Shown here one piece after another: positions 7,425 through 15,476 of a stretch of DNA of 17,194 nt (position 1 is the first letter of the stretch; every line of letters begins with the position of its first letter). The stretch covers positions 10,591 to 27,784 of the forward strand of contig DGRP01000132.1 in assembly GCA_002391065.1 (NCBI GenBank), in the 5' to 3' direction. Under the pieces are notes generated by a model, which was not told the origin of the DNA, searched no databases, and was given only the letters and a program-made list of their open reading frames with translations. This DNA comes from Ruminococcus sp. UBA4385 (GTDB lineage: Bacteria; Bacillota_A; Clostridia; Oscillospirales; Ruminococcaceae). Made by a program: the position numbers and the translations under genes.

Positions 7425-9278
7425 TTATTCATCTTCGGCTGATGTGTCGGGAGTATCAGCCTTCTGCGGTGCAGGTCCGTTATATTTCATACCGAGCATT
7501 GTCAGGTCATCAAACTGAGGTGCTTCCTTTACGAAGGCATCAACAGCAGTGCGCACAGCCTTCAGTACCTCCTGTTGTGAAGCTCCCTCGGGAAGTGCAT
7601 TGAGGGCTTCAATAGTGCGGTCAGTGCCGAAGAGCTTGTCATTAGCGTCGGTGGCTTCGGCAACACCGTCAGTATAAACGAATATGCTGTCGCCCTTTTT
7701 CAGAGTAAGCTCAGTATTCTTGTATTTTGATTTTGGCATTGCACCGACAGCAAGTCCGTGCTTGTCTTTAAGAAGCTCATATCTGCCGTTTATGTTGATT
7801 ATAGGGTACTCATGTCCTGCACTTGAGGTGGTCAGCTTACCTGTGCTTATTTCAAGAATGCCCAGCCATACTGTTACAAACATATTGGCATCGTTGTTTG
7901 CATTAACCTGCTTGTTTACTCTTTCGAGTATCTCTGCGGGAGTGCCTCCCATGAGTGCATGGTCGTTTATAAGGATCTTCGAGGACATCATAAACAGTGC
8001 CGCAGGAACACCCTTGCCCGAAACATCGGCAATTACCATTGCAAGGTGGTCATCGTCGATCATAAAGAAGTCATAGAAATCTCCGCCGACTTCCTTTGCA
8101 GGGTCCATAGAAGCGTAAATCTCAAACTCTGTGCGTTCGGGGAATGCAGGGAAGTTGTTCGGAAGCGTTCCGACCTGAATGTTCGTTGCAAGTGAAAGCT
8201 CAGTTGCGATACGCTCCTTCTCGGTACCCAGACGCAGATTTTCTTCCGTGTATCTGTCGATCTCGGTTGCAAGCTTGGAGAAGCTGTCTGCAAGCACGCC
8301 GATCTCGTTGCGGCACTTTATGCTGCTCATAGTTTCGTTGACCTTAGTGCTGTCCTTATCCTCCATGTAGGTCTGTACGCTGTTCTTGACCTTTGAGAGA
8401 GGAGAGGTAGCTCTTTTTTGTATAAGCAGTATCAAAAGACCGTTCAGGATAACAAGAATAACAAGCCCCAAGAGCACAGTTTTAATTACTCTGCCGATCA
8501 GCTCGCTGCGGAAGGTACTCCAGTCATAGCCTATGCGGATATAGCAGCATACCTCTCCTTCGTAAATGATAGGTGTGTAGCCTATGTAGTAGTCCTTGTC
8601 ATCGTCAGGGTCAGACCATACCTCATAGAGTGTTTCCTCAGCTTCGGAAAGATTGCCGTCAGTTATCTGCTTTACAGCAGTGTGCTCGGATAGGTCATAG
8701 TTCAGCTTCTTGTAAGCCTCAGAATAGGAGAATGCAGTTTGGGCATCAAATTTGCTCAGTTCCTCCATTGCGTTGGGCTCATTCTCGGTACATTTTACAT
8801 ACAGGTAAGTCTCATGGTCATTCGGGAAATCTAAAACACTGATGTCTGCATATTTAAGCTCACGGATTTCGTAATCAAGATTCAGTGAGAGCATCTGCCA
8901 GTACATTCTTGCAAGAAGAAACTGAGCGTCTTCATCGCAGGCTTCAAAGTCACTGCGTTCACCCAGAAAAAAATCAGCTTTGATACCAGTGAATTCCTCG
9001 GAAGCACTGTACTCGGTCTCCTTGTCGGTCAGAGGTCTTGTCATATCCTCAGCGTGTTCCTTTGAGTAGCTCCAGAACCAATCTGTTGGAATAAGCTCCT
9101 TCGTACTTGTGGCGATGTTTTTCAGGTCACGGTCAATCATTTCATTTTTGGAATTAAGAAACGAGTTCTTAGTTACAAAATAGTTTGACAGTGACGTAAA
9201 AATGAGTATCGCAATAAAGATCAGAACAGTGATAATTCCTATCTCGGCCTGAAGTCTTCCGTTTTTTTGTTTGTTCAA
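7425..9278 (-). CDS. Membrane sensor SpoIIE/PP2C-family serine phosphatase (RsbU-like)
   Basis: A 617-residue protein phosphatase expected to dephosphorylate a Ser on a STAS-domain partner. TM1 is about 13-34, an extracytoplasmic region of about 230 residues follows (35-263), TM2 is about 264-286, then a HAMP-like linker (287-345) and a coiled switch region with the family motif ELSLATNIQVGTLP (360-373). The PP2C/SpoIIE domain spans 375-600 with metal-binding acidic residues in EVGGDFYDFF (D400), ADVSGKG (D418), YTDGVAEA (D537) and QFDDLTML (D590/D591), so it looks active. An acidic, Pro-containing tail (600-617) ends it. The start codon is TTG, chosen because AAGGAGAG sits 6 bases upstream and the next Met is at 47, beyond TM1. 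It lies 30 bp after the STAS-kinase gene in the same operon, which is its likely substrate. I see no convincing terminator after 7425. Confidence 0.92.
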   Translation of the reverse strand: MNKQKNGRLQAEIGIITVLIFIAILIFTSLSNYFVTKNSFLNSKNEMIDRDLKNIATSTKELIPTDWFWSYSKEHAEDMTRPLTDKETEYSASEEFTGIKADFFLGERSDFEACDEDAQFLLARMYWQMLSLNLDYEIRELKYADISVLDFPNDHETYLYVKCTENEPNAMEELSKFDAQTAFSYSEAYKKLNYDLSEHTAVKQITDGNLSEAEETLYEVWSDPDDDKDYYIGYTPIIYEGEVCCYIRIGYDWSTFRSELIGRVIKTVLLGLVILVILNGLLILLIQKRATSPLSKVKNSVQTYMEDKDSTKVNETMSSIKCRNEIGVLADSFSKLATEIDRYTEENLRLGTEKERIATELSLATNIQVGTLPNNFPAFPERTEFEIYASMDPAKEVGGDFYDFFMIDDDHLAMVIADVSGKGVPAALFMMSSKILINDHALMGGTPAEILERVNKQVNANNDANMFVTVWLGILEISTGKLTTSSAGHEYPIININGRYELLKDKHGLAVGAMPKSKYKNTELTLKKGDSIFVYTDGVAEATDANDKLFGTDRTIEALNALPEGASQQEVLKAVRTAVDAFVKEAPQFDDLTMLGMKYNGPAPQKADTPDTSAEDE

Positions 9279-9284
9279 TTTAAG

Positions 9285-9292
9285 CTCTCCTT
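9285..9292 (-). promoter_or_regulatory. Ribosome binding site defining a TTG start
   Basis: On the minus strand AAGGAGAG lies 6 bases before a TTG codon (9278-9276). No ATG or GTG gives an intact first membrane helix, so this site decides the start of the phosphatase gene. Confidence 0.8.
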
Positions 9293-9308
9293 ATAAATGA
9301 AGTCATTC

Positions 9309-10490
9309 TCAGAAATCAATTCTTTCGCCGCTTCTTATTGCAGGCAGAAGACTTCTTCTTATCAGGTATTCAACTCTCTTCTGCATTGCGTCCTCATCGG
9401 GAACAGCAGTCCTGCGTATGCCGTGATATGCAACAGTAAACAGTGCAAGAGGCATAAGCTTCCGATTGATTTCAGCAAGCCTTTCAGGGTCCTCAGTCTG
9501 AAAGTACTCTTTGCTGAAAACGTCCCATACCTGCTCGGAAAGCCCGGTATCAAAGCCCATAAGTCTTCTTATCTCCTCAGGCGGAAGCTGAGCCTTTTTT
9601 GTATAGAAGCAGTAAAGCCATACTCCTGCCAGATCGAATACGGGGTGTCCGACACCTGCGTCTCCGATGTCAATTAGCATTATCCTGCCGTCATCCAGCA
9701 TTACATTTTTAGCGTTGTAATCTCCGTGAATAAAGGTTCTGCGCTCGGGAATGCTGTCAAGGAACTCCTTTATCTCGGCGTTTTCCTCATCTGTAAGATA
9801 CGGAGCTACTATATCTGCTGTGTTGTAGAAAATAAGCTTTTTATCCTTGAAGAGCTCATCGCTCAGTTCAATTTTATGAAAATCTCTGAGCGCTGCTGCA
9901 TAGGGTCTGACATACTTTTCAAGGTTTTCGGGGTCAGCATCAATATGCTGAGCCACTGTTTTGGCATCAAGCATTTCATAAATAACTCCGTACTTGTCTC
10001 CCACCTGTACAATGTCATACGGGATAGCAGTCGGAAGCTTGTTTACAAAAGCTCTCTGGGACATAAGGCGCTCGCTCTCGATGACATCAAGTGAGCTTCT
10101 GGTGTAGACCTTGATAATAGTTTCCTCATCAAGTCTGTAAACCGTTCCGTAGCCGCCTGAGCCTATCTCCTCACAGCCTTCAACGGAAACCTTTCTGAAA
10201 GCTTTGTGTACATCAAACATTTCGGTGAAGCCTGTAGTTTCTAAAATATCATAAACGTCTCTTGAAACGTTTATTATTTTCAGATCATCATCTTTTCTGT
10301 GAGCAAGGCGCATAAGCACACGCAGTCCGGCACTGGATATGTATTCGAGCTTTTCAGCATCAATAATTATTTCAGCGTCTTTTCCCTCGATAGCGCTAAA
10401 AATCTCTTTCTCCAGCTGGGTGGCATTGTTTACGCTTATCCTGTCCTCGAGAAAAAATGTGATCGTATTGTTTTCTTCTGTGATTTTCAT
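9309..10490 (-). CDS. STAS domain fused to APH-like kinase
   Basis: A 393-residue fusion. Residues 1-100 are a STAS domain of the anti-anti-sigma type. LEYISSAGLRVLM (48-60) is the phosphorylation-site motif, with S53 the probable phosphoserine by alignment with RsbV and SpoIIAA. Residues 104-385 form an APH/choline-kinase-like fold: Gly loop IGSGGYGTVY (109-118), ATP-binding Lys K127, catalytic loop HGDYNAKN (255-262, with D257 and N262) and metal-binding D274 in LIDIGD. All key residues are present, so it should bind and transfer phosphate. It resembles the TIGR02172-type kinases recalled from Fibrobacter and Ruminococcus. ATG is preceded by AAAAGGAG. It is the first gene of an operon with the SpoIIE phosphatase. 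I infer that the kinase module phosphorylates its own or a partner STAS domain and the phosphatase reverses it; a small-molecule substrate is the alternative. Confidence 0.9.
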   Translation of the reverse strand: MKITEENNTITFFLEDRISVNNATQLEKEIFSAIEGKDAEIIIDAEKLEYISSAGLRVLMRLAHRKDDDLKIINVSRDVYDILETTGFTEMFDVHKAFRKVSVEGCEEIGSGGYGTVYRLDEETIIKVYTRSSLDVIESERLMSQRAFVNKLPTAIPYDIVQVGDKYGVIYEMLDAKTVAQHIDADPENLEKYVRPYAAALRDFHKIELSDELFKDKKLIFYNTADIVAPYLTDEENAEIKEFLDSIPERRTFIHGDYNAKNVMLDDGRIMLIDIGDAGVGHPVFDLAGVWLYCFYTKKAQLPPEEIRRLMGFDTGLSEQVWDVFSKEYFQTEDPERLAEINRKLMPLALFTVAYHGIRRTAVPDEDAMQKRVEYLIRRSLLPAIRSGERIDF

Positions 10491-10531
10491 TATTTGTTCT
10501 CCTTTTTATTTCTGCAAAAAAATATACATTT

Positions 10532-10560
10532 ATTATATCACAATCAGATCGGATTTTCAA
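10532..10560 (-). promoter_or_regulatory. Sigma-A promoter of the STAS-kinase/phosphatase operon, extended -10
   Basis: On the minus strand: -35 TTGAAA (10555-10560), 17-bp spacer, -10 TATAAT (10532-10537) preceded by TGA (TGnTATAAT). The ribosome site AAAAGGAG follows shortly before the ATG at 10490. Confidence 0.8.
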
Positions 10561-10574
10561 GTATTCTTGTATTA

Positions 10575-10595
10575 ATTTTGATTGTTTAACAAAAT
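10575..10595. promoter_or_regulatory. Inverted repeat between divergent promoters, possible operator
   Basis: ATTTTG (10575-10580) and CAAAAT (10590-10595) flank a nested palindrome TTGTT-T-AACAA (10582-10592). It sits between the two divergent -35 boxes. The region is very AT-rich, so the pattern could arise by chance. Confidence 0.3.
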
Positions 10596-10643
10596 ACAGA
10601 ACGCTTTATATAGGGTTAATTTACTATTATCTGTAAACGGCTA

Positions 10644-10672
10644 TTGAAAAAGCAGATCAAATATGTTATAAT
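10644..10672 (+). promoter_or_regulatory. Sigma-A promoter of the NRPS-esterase-CstA operon, extended -10
   Basis: -35 TTGAAA (10644-10649), 17-bp spacer, -10 TATAAT (10667-10672) preceded by TGT (TGnTATAAT). Predicted start near 10679; AAAGGAG at 10717-10723 precedes the ATG at 10733. Confidence 0.85.
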
Positions 10673-10732
10673 AGTATATATTCAGATAACTTCACAGCTC
10701 ATAATCTTAATTCAATAAAGGAGTACAGAGAT

Positions 10733-13723
10733 ATGAAAAATATTCTGGACATTCTGCAGGAATATACCGAACGTACCCCCGGTACGGCTATACTGTTTGA
10801 TGAGTCAAACTCAAAGGGTATTACATATGCTCAGTTTGATGATATGACAGGCAGAGTTTACGGCTATCTGAAAAGTCACGGAATAGGGAAAGAGGATTTT
10901 GTTCTTATTAATCTGCCGAGGGGTGTATTGCCTGTTATTGCAATGCTGGGTGTATGGAAGGCAGGCGCAGCATGGGCGCTGGTTGAGGATACCTATGCCC
11001 CTGAGCGTATAAGCTATATCCGCAATGACTGCGGCTGCAAGCTTGAACTGAACGCTTCCAACTGGGCCGAGGTAATGCACACACCTGCCCTTGCAGGCCA
11101 TGAAAAGGCAGATGACCACGATGCAGCCTATGCTATCTATACTTCGGGAACTACAGGAAACCCTAAGGGAGTTCTCCATGAGTACGGCAATCTGCAGCGG
11201 GCTATAGAATCCATTCGTCTGAACGGAGAGAATCCGTTTACCGAAAAGGACAGCCTTGCGCTGCTTGCGCCAATGAACTTTGTAGCCTCGGTTATTGTAA
11301 TACTTGAGGTGCTCAGTATTCACGGCGGAAAAATGTATGTTGTATCCTACAGTACTATTAAGAATCCGTCTGCGCTGGCAAAGTTTTTCCTGTTCAAGCG
11401 TATCAGCATAACCTTCCTGACACCTTCATATGTCAGAATGCTCGGCAATCAGACAGGACCGTTTTTAAGAATGCTCTTTGTGGGCAGTGAGCCTGCAAAC
11501 AACCTGTATAATAAAAATCTTGACCTTATCAATATATATGCCTGCTCCGAAAGCGGCTTTGCTGTCGGTGTTTTCCCGATTGACAAGGCGTATGAGACCT
11601 GTCCTATCGGAAAGCCCGAGGTTGAAACAAGGATATTGCTTCTCGGCGAGGACGGAAACGAAGTTCCCGAGGGCGAGACAGGAGAGCTCTGCTTTGAAGA
11701 CCCTTATGTCAGAGGCTATATCAATCTCCCCGAGGAGAGCGCAAAGGCTTTTGTAAACGGCATTTATCACTCGGGCGACCTTGCACGCAAAGACGAAAAG
11801 GGAAACTATGTGCTTCTCGGACGCAGCGGTGATATGATAAAGATCAACGGTAACAGAATAGAGCCTGCCGAGATTGAAGCGGCAGTCAAGGCGGCACTCG
11901 GTATTGACTGGGCGGCAGCACGAGGCTTTGACAACAACGGGAAGAGCTTCCTTTGTGCTTATTACACGGCTGATATTGAGGTCGATACCGACGCACTGCG
12001 CAAGGAGCTTGAAAAGCGTCTGCCGTATTATATGATACCTGCGTACTTCATTAAGATAGACAGCGTTCCTCTGAAGGCAAGCGGCAAGCTTGACAGAATG
12101 GCTCTGCCCGAGCCTGACCTCAGCAACTTTGTGAGTGATTATGCAGAGCCTACAAACGAGGTCGAAAAGGCTCTCTGTGATGCAATGGCACAGGTGCTGA
12201 AGCTGCAGCAGGTAGGAATTCACGATGACTTCTATGAGCTCGGCGGAGATTCCCTCGGCTCTATTGAGCTGATCACTGCCTGCGAAAATACACTTCCTGC
12301 CCTTAATGCAGGCATTGTGTTCAGGGGCAGAACTCCCGAGAAGATAGCAAAGCTTTATGCCGAGCAGGCTCAGAACAGCGACGGCGACCCCGATGAGATG
12401 AATGAAGCTGCCCTTAATGCAGAGCACCCTCTGACACAGGAACAGCTCTATATGCTTGACTATCAGCTTTATACTCCGAACTCAACAATGTATAATCTGT
12501 TTTCTGTAATGAAAATGGACAAGGAGTTCTTCGACGCACATAAGCTTGTCAAGGCGCTTGAAACAGCAATTAAGGCTCACCCGGCACTGCTTACTACCTT
12601 CTATTTCAAAGGCGATGAGCTTTTACAGCGCTATAATCCTGATATTTTTGAGAACATCCATGTGGAGCACCTAAGCGAGTTTGAGTTCCGCTTCGTTAAG
12701 GACACTCTTGTGTACCCGTTCAAGATAGTAGGCGGAAGGCTCTATCGCTGCCGTGTGTTTGAGACAGAAAAGGCTATCTATGTCTTCTTTGACGTACACC
12801 ACTCTCTGTTTGACGGCACAAGCCTGAAGGTCTTCCTTGAAAGCGTGGGTAAGGCATTCCTTGATGCACCTATTGAGCCTGACTATTACTATCTTATGCT
12901 GCAGCGCCGTGAAGACGCAGTAAAGACTGAGTTCTACGAGGAGAGCAGAAGGTATTTTGAAGAGCGCTATGACAACGTGAAATGGTCTTCCTATCCGAAT
13001 ATAGACCATGAGTCCCGTGAGAACGAAATGGGCGAGCTTTTTGTTCCTCTTGGAATCGAACAGCCTCAGATGAACGCTGTAGAGCGTGCATACAAGATAA
13101 GCAGAAATGAGTTCTTCATCACTGTTGCCGCACTTGCGATTTCGATATACAATAACGCTCCCGATGTAAAGCTTAGCTGGATATACAACGGCCGTGAGGA
13201 TATGCAGAACATGACAACTGTAGGTCTTCTTTTCCGTGACCTGCCGATAGGCATACGCTTTAAGGATACAGAAACCCTCAGAAATATCTTCGCTGACGTT
13301 CATGAGCAGGTGCAGAAAGGAATTGAGCACAGCTGTTATCCTTATGTGGATATTCACAATCAGGTCGGCGGCGGAGAGAGCGCTTATCTGCTCTATCAGC
13401 AGGATATTCGTGATATGGGCGGCTTTGACGGCTTGCCTATAGAGACTGTAGATGTGCGCCAGAATCAGGCGGCAAGTCAGACGATCCTTGATATGGAGAT
13501 ACTCGACGGTGCAGACGGTCTGCAGCTAATGATAGACTTTGCCGCAAGCCGTTATGAAGAATCCAGCATTGAGAGATTCAAAAATCTGTACGTTAAGCTT
13601 GCACAGGCATTGGTAACACACAACTCTCAGGCTGATGTAAGTATCGGGGAGATAAAAGCCAAGCTCGCTGATAAGCATAACTTCTTCCAGACAATCACGG
13701 GTCTGTTCAGGAGGAAACGCTGA
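10733..13723 (+). CDS. NRPS-like synthetase, adenylation-thiolation-condensation (A-T-C)
   Basis: A 996-residue cytoplasmic enzyme. The adenylation domain (1-460) activates a carboxylic acid with ATP: A3 YAIYTSGTTGNPKG (133-146), A5 NIYACSESG (267-275), A7 YHSGDL (345-350), A8 GRSGDMIKINGNRIEPAEIE (363-382), A10 catalytic K452 in PLKASGKLDR. The carrier domain (475-545) has GGDSL with phosphopantetheine Ser S507. A condensation domain (about 560-985) has the active-site HHSLFDG (689-695, catalytic H690). No thioesterase or reductase domain follows, so release needs the terminal C domain or a partner. At A4 the usual FDxS is FVAS (183-186), so the Asp that binds the alpha-amino group of amino acids is Val; the substrate may be a non-amino acid. 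No phosphopantetheinyl transferase gene is in the window. It overlaps the esterase gene by one base and heads the operon. The product is unknown. Confidence 0.92.
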   Translation: MKNILDILQEYTERTPGTAILFDESNSKGITYAQFDDMTGRVYGYLKSHGIGKEDFVLINLPRGVLPVIAMLGVWKAGAAWALVEDTYAPERISYIRNDCGCKLELNASNWAEVMHTPALAGHEKADDHDAAYAIYTSGTTGNPKGVLHEYGNLQRAIESIRLNGENPFTEKDSLALLAPMNFVASVIVILEVLSIHGGKMYVVSYSTIKNPSALAKFFLFKRISITFLTPSYVRMLGNQTGPFLRMLFVGSEPANNLYNKNLDLINIYACSESGFAVGVFPIDKAYETCPIGKPEVETRILLLGEDGNEVPEGETGELCFEDPYVRGYINLPEESAKAFVNGIYHSGDLARKDEKGNYVLLGRSGDMIKINGNRIEPAEIEAAVKAALGIDWAAARGFDNNGKSFLCAYYTADIEVDTDALRKELEKRLPYYMIPAYFIKIDSVPLKASGKLDRMALPEPDLSNFVSDYAEPTNEVEKALCDAMAQVLKLQQVGIHDDFYELGGDSLGSIELITACENTLPALNAGIVFRGRTPEKIAKLYAEQAQNSDGDPDEMNEAALNAEHPLTQEQLYMLDYQLYTPNSTMYNLFSVMKMDKEFFDAHKLVKALETAIKAHPALLTTFYFKGDELLQRYNPDIFENIHVEHLSEFEFRFVKDTLVYPFKIVGGRLYRCRVFETEKAIYVFFDVHHSLFDGTSLKVFLESVGKAFLDAPIEPDYYYLMLQRREDAVKTEFYEESRRYFEERYDNVKWSSYPNIDHESRENEMGELFVPLGIEQPQMNAVERAYKISRNEFFITVAALAISIYNNAPDVKLSWIYNGREDMQNMTTVGLLFRDLPIGIRFKDTETLRNIFADVHEQVQKGIEHSCYPYVDIHNQVGGGESAYLLYQQDIRDMGGFDGLPIETVDVRQNQAASQTILDMEILDGADGLQLMIDFAASRYEESSIERFKNLYVKLAQALVTHNSQADVSIGEIKAKLADKHNFFQTITGLFRRKR

Positions 13724-15420
13724 TGGGCGGCAGACTGAGGGCTTATTCAAAGAAAAAGCGTGCGGCACTCAAGCGTGCCGAAATGCTCGGGAAATACGGG
13801 ATCAACCGTGAAATAAGCGGAGCTTTTGACAGCTCAGCTTCGGCAAAGTGCGCAAACGGTACTTTTGTCGGAAAGCATCGTGACGGTGTGACGGTCTGGA
13901 GAGGCATTCCCTTTGCTCAGTCTCCGACAGGGGCGCTGCGCTGGAAAGCACCTCAGCCGCCGCAGGATAATGACGGTGTTTATGAGGCATATTACAACGG
14001 GAAAACACCTATACAGACAGAGCTTGCGTCTGAGCGGGCATCGTTTTATCCTCAGGGAGAGGACTGCCTGTACCTTAATGTATGGTCGGATATGAGCATA
14101 AAAGAGCCTAAGACGGTTATGGTGTTTTTTCACGGCGGCTCATACGGCTGGGGAGGCACGGCCGACCCTATATATGACGGGTTTAAGCTTGTAAATGCTC
14201 ACCGTGATGTGGTGCTGGTTACGGTAGGCTACCGCACAGGTATCATGGGCTTTGTGGATTTCTCCTCTGTTCAGGGCGGTGAGGCCTATCCCGACGCTCC
14301 GAATCTTGGATTATTAGACCAGATAGAAGCACTGCGCTGGGTGCAGAAAAACATCTCAGCCTTTGGCGGAGATGCAGGCAATGTAACTATCTTCGGTGAA
14401 TCCGCAGGCGGCGGAAGCGTATCACTTCTGCCAATTATCCCGTCTGCGCGGGGGCTTTTCAGGAGAGTTATCGCACAAAGCGGCTCGGTTGCACTGACAT
14501 TCAGCAAAGAGGAGTGCGCTGATTTTACAAAGCGTCTTATGTCAGCGGCTAAAGCAGACTGCATGGAAGACCTTCTCTCGCTCAGTGAAAGTGAACTGAA
14601 ACAAATCAATGAGAAGCTAAACGATTATAATAATTTCCCTCAGCGTGACGGTAGGCTTATCCCGACAGATGCCTATGCACCCTACGTCAGGGGCGAAACG
14701 GCAGAAATCGACTTTATGACAGGCACTAATGCAAACGAGATGAACTACTGGATTAGTGAGGTTGGCGGCATTGTGCCCTATACTATGGGTATGCCTGTAA
14801 AGCTTGAGAATGATCTTCCCAAGTACAGAAAAAGTGACAGGGAGAGAGTAAGGCGCTTTTTGAGCGGCCTTCACGGTGCGAAGGTGTGGCGTATCTCGGA
14901 GTTTTATAGTGAGATAATGTTCCGCCTGCCTGCGGTCCGTCAGGCAGAGGCCCACGCAAAGAACGGCGGCAGGACATATATGTACTACTGGACACAGCCC
15001 TCGGCGATACCGATGAGGGGAGCTTGTCATGCGGTGGAGCTTGCTTATGTGTTCGGAAACCTTGACCAGACTATCTATACAGGCAACAATATAAACGCAG
15101 AGCTTTCAAGGCTTGTTATGGCGGCATGGGTGCAGTTCGCAAAAACGGGCGACCCAAGCACAGAGGAGCTCCGCTGGCAGCCATACAGCGCCGAGGCAAA
15201 TCGCCCGACAATGATTTTGTCAGCTGAACCCCATGTTCAGCAGAATGTTCTGGAAAAGCAGCGCAGGCTTCTTGACCCGATTCTCGATTATCGGACGAGC
15301 GCTTCGTATGCAAACCTTTCGTATAACGTTCCGTTTGTCAGAAAGACCGCCGCAGTCGGGGTGCTTTCGGCAGCAGCTGTTGCTGCAGGCTGTACATTTC
15401 TGGCCAGACGCAAACGCTGA
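13723..15420 (+). CDS. Type-B carboxylesterase with C-terminal membrane anchor
   Basis: A 565-residue alpha/beta hydrolase of the carboxylesterase/cholinesterase family, hydrolysing carboxylic esters or possibly thioesters. The catalytic triad is visible: S227 in GESAG (225-229), E339 in GTNANE (334-339) and H436 in GACHAVE (433-439). The oxyanion hole is HGGS (137-140), and RGIPFAQSPTG (60-70) and GEDCLYLNVW (112-121) are family blocks. The N-terminus is strongly basic without a signal peptide. The last about 30 residues are a hydrophobic helix ending RRKR, so the enzyme looks tail-anchored with its active site in the cytosol. The ATG overlaps the synthetase stop (TGATG) and AGGAGG at 13709-13714 lies in the upstream gene, so translation is probably coupled. 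I infer that it trims, releases or activates the synthetase product, which lacks its own thioesterase. Confidence 0.9.
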   Translation: MGGRLRAYSKKKRAALKRAEMLGKYGINREISGAFDSSASAKCANGTFVGKHRDGVTVWRGIPFAQSPTGALRWKAPQPPQDNDGVYEAYYNGKTPIQTELASERASFYPQGEDCLYLNVWSDMSIKEPKTVMVFFHGGSYGWGGTADPIYDGFKLVNAHRDVVLVTVGYRTGIMGFVDFSSVQGGEAYPDAPNLGLLDQIEALRWVQKNISAFGGDAGNVTIFGESAGGGSVSLLPIIPSARGLFRRVIAQSGSVALTFSKEECADFTKRLMSAAKADCMEDLLSLSESELKQINEKLNDYNNFPQRDGRLIPTDAYAPYVRGETAEIDFMTGTNANEMNYWISEVGGIVPYTMGMPVKLENDLPKYRKSDRERVRRFLSGLHGAKVWRISEFYSEIMFRLPAVRQAEAHAKNGGRTYMYYWTQPSAIPMRGACHAVELAYVFGNLDQTIYTGNNINAELSRLVMAAWVQFAKTGDPSTEELRWQPYSAEANRPTMILSAEPHVQQNVLEKQRRLLDPILDYRTSASYANLSYNVPFVRKTAAVGVLSAAAVAAGCTFLARRKR

Positions 15421-15476
15421 AAGTTTTATATCTCAAAACTGAGAGTATCAAAATATAATTTAGAATAGGTGAAATA

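Noticed and set aside
11465..12427. 320-residue open frame on the minus strand inside the synthetase gene
   Set aside because: It lies opposite conserved adenylation and carrier motifs, and its Cys/His/Ile-rich composition is typical of antisense reading.
15431..15459. Internal promoter before cstA (TATAAT at 15454-15459)
   Set aside because: There is no acceptable -35 at 16-18 bp, and the start would fall on the ribosome site. Co-transcription with the esterase is simpler.
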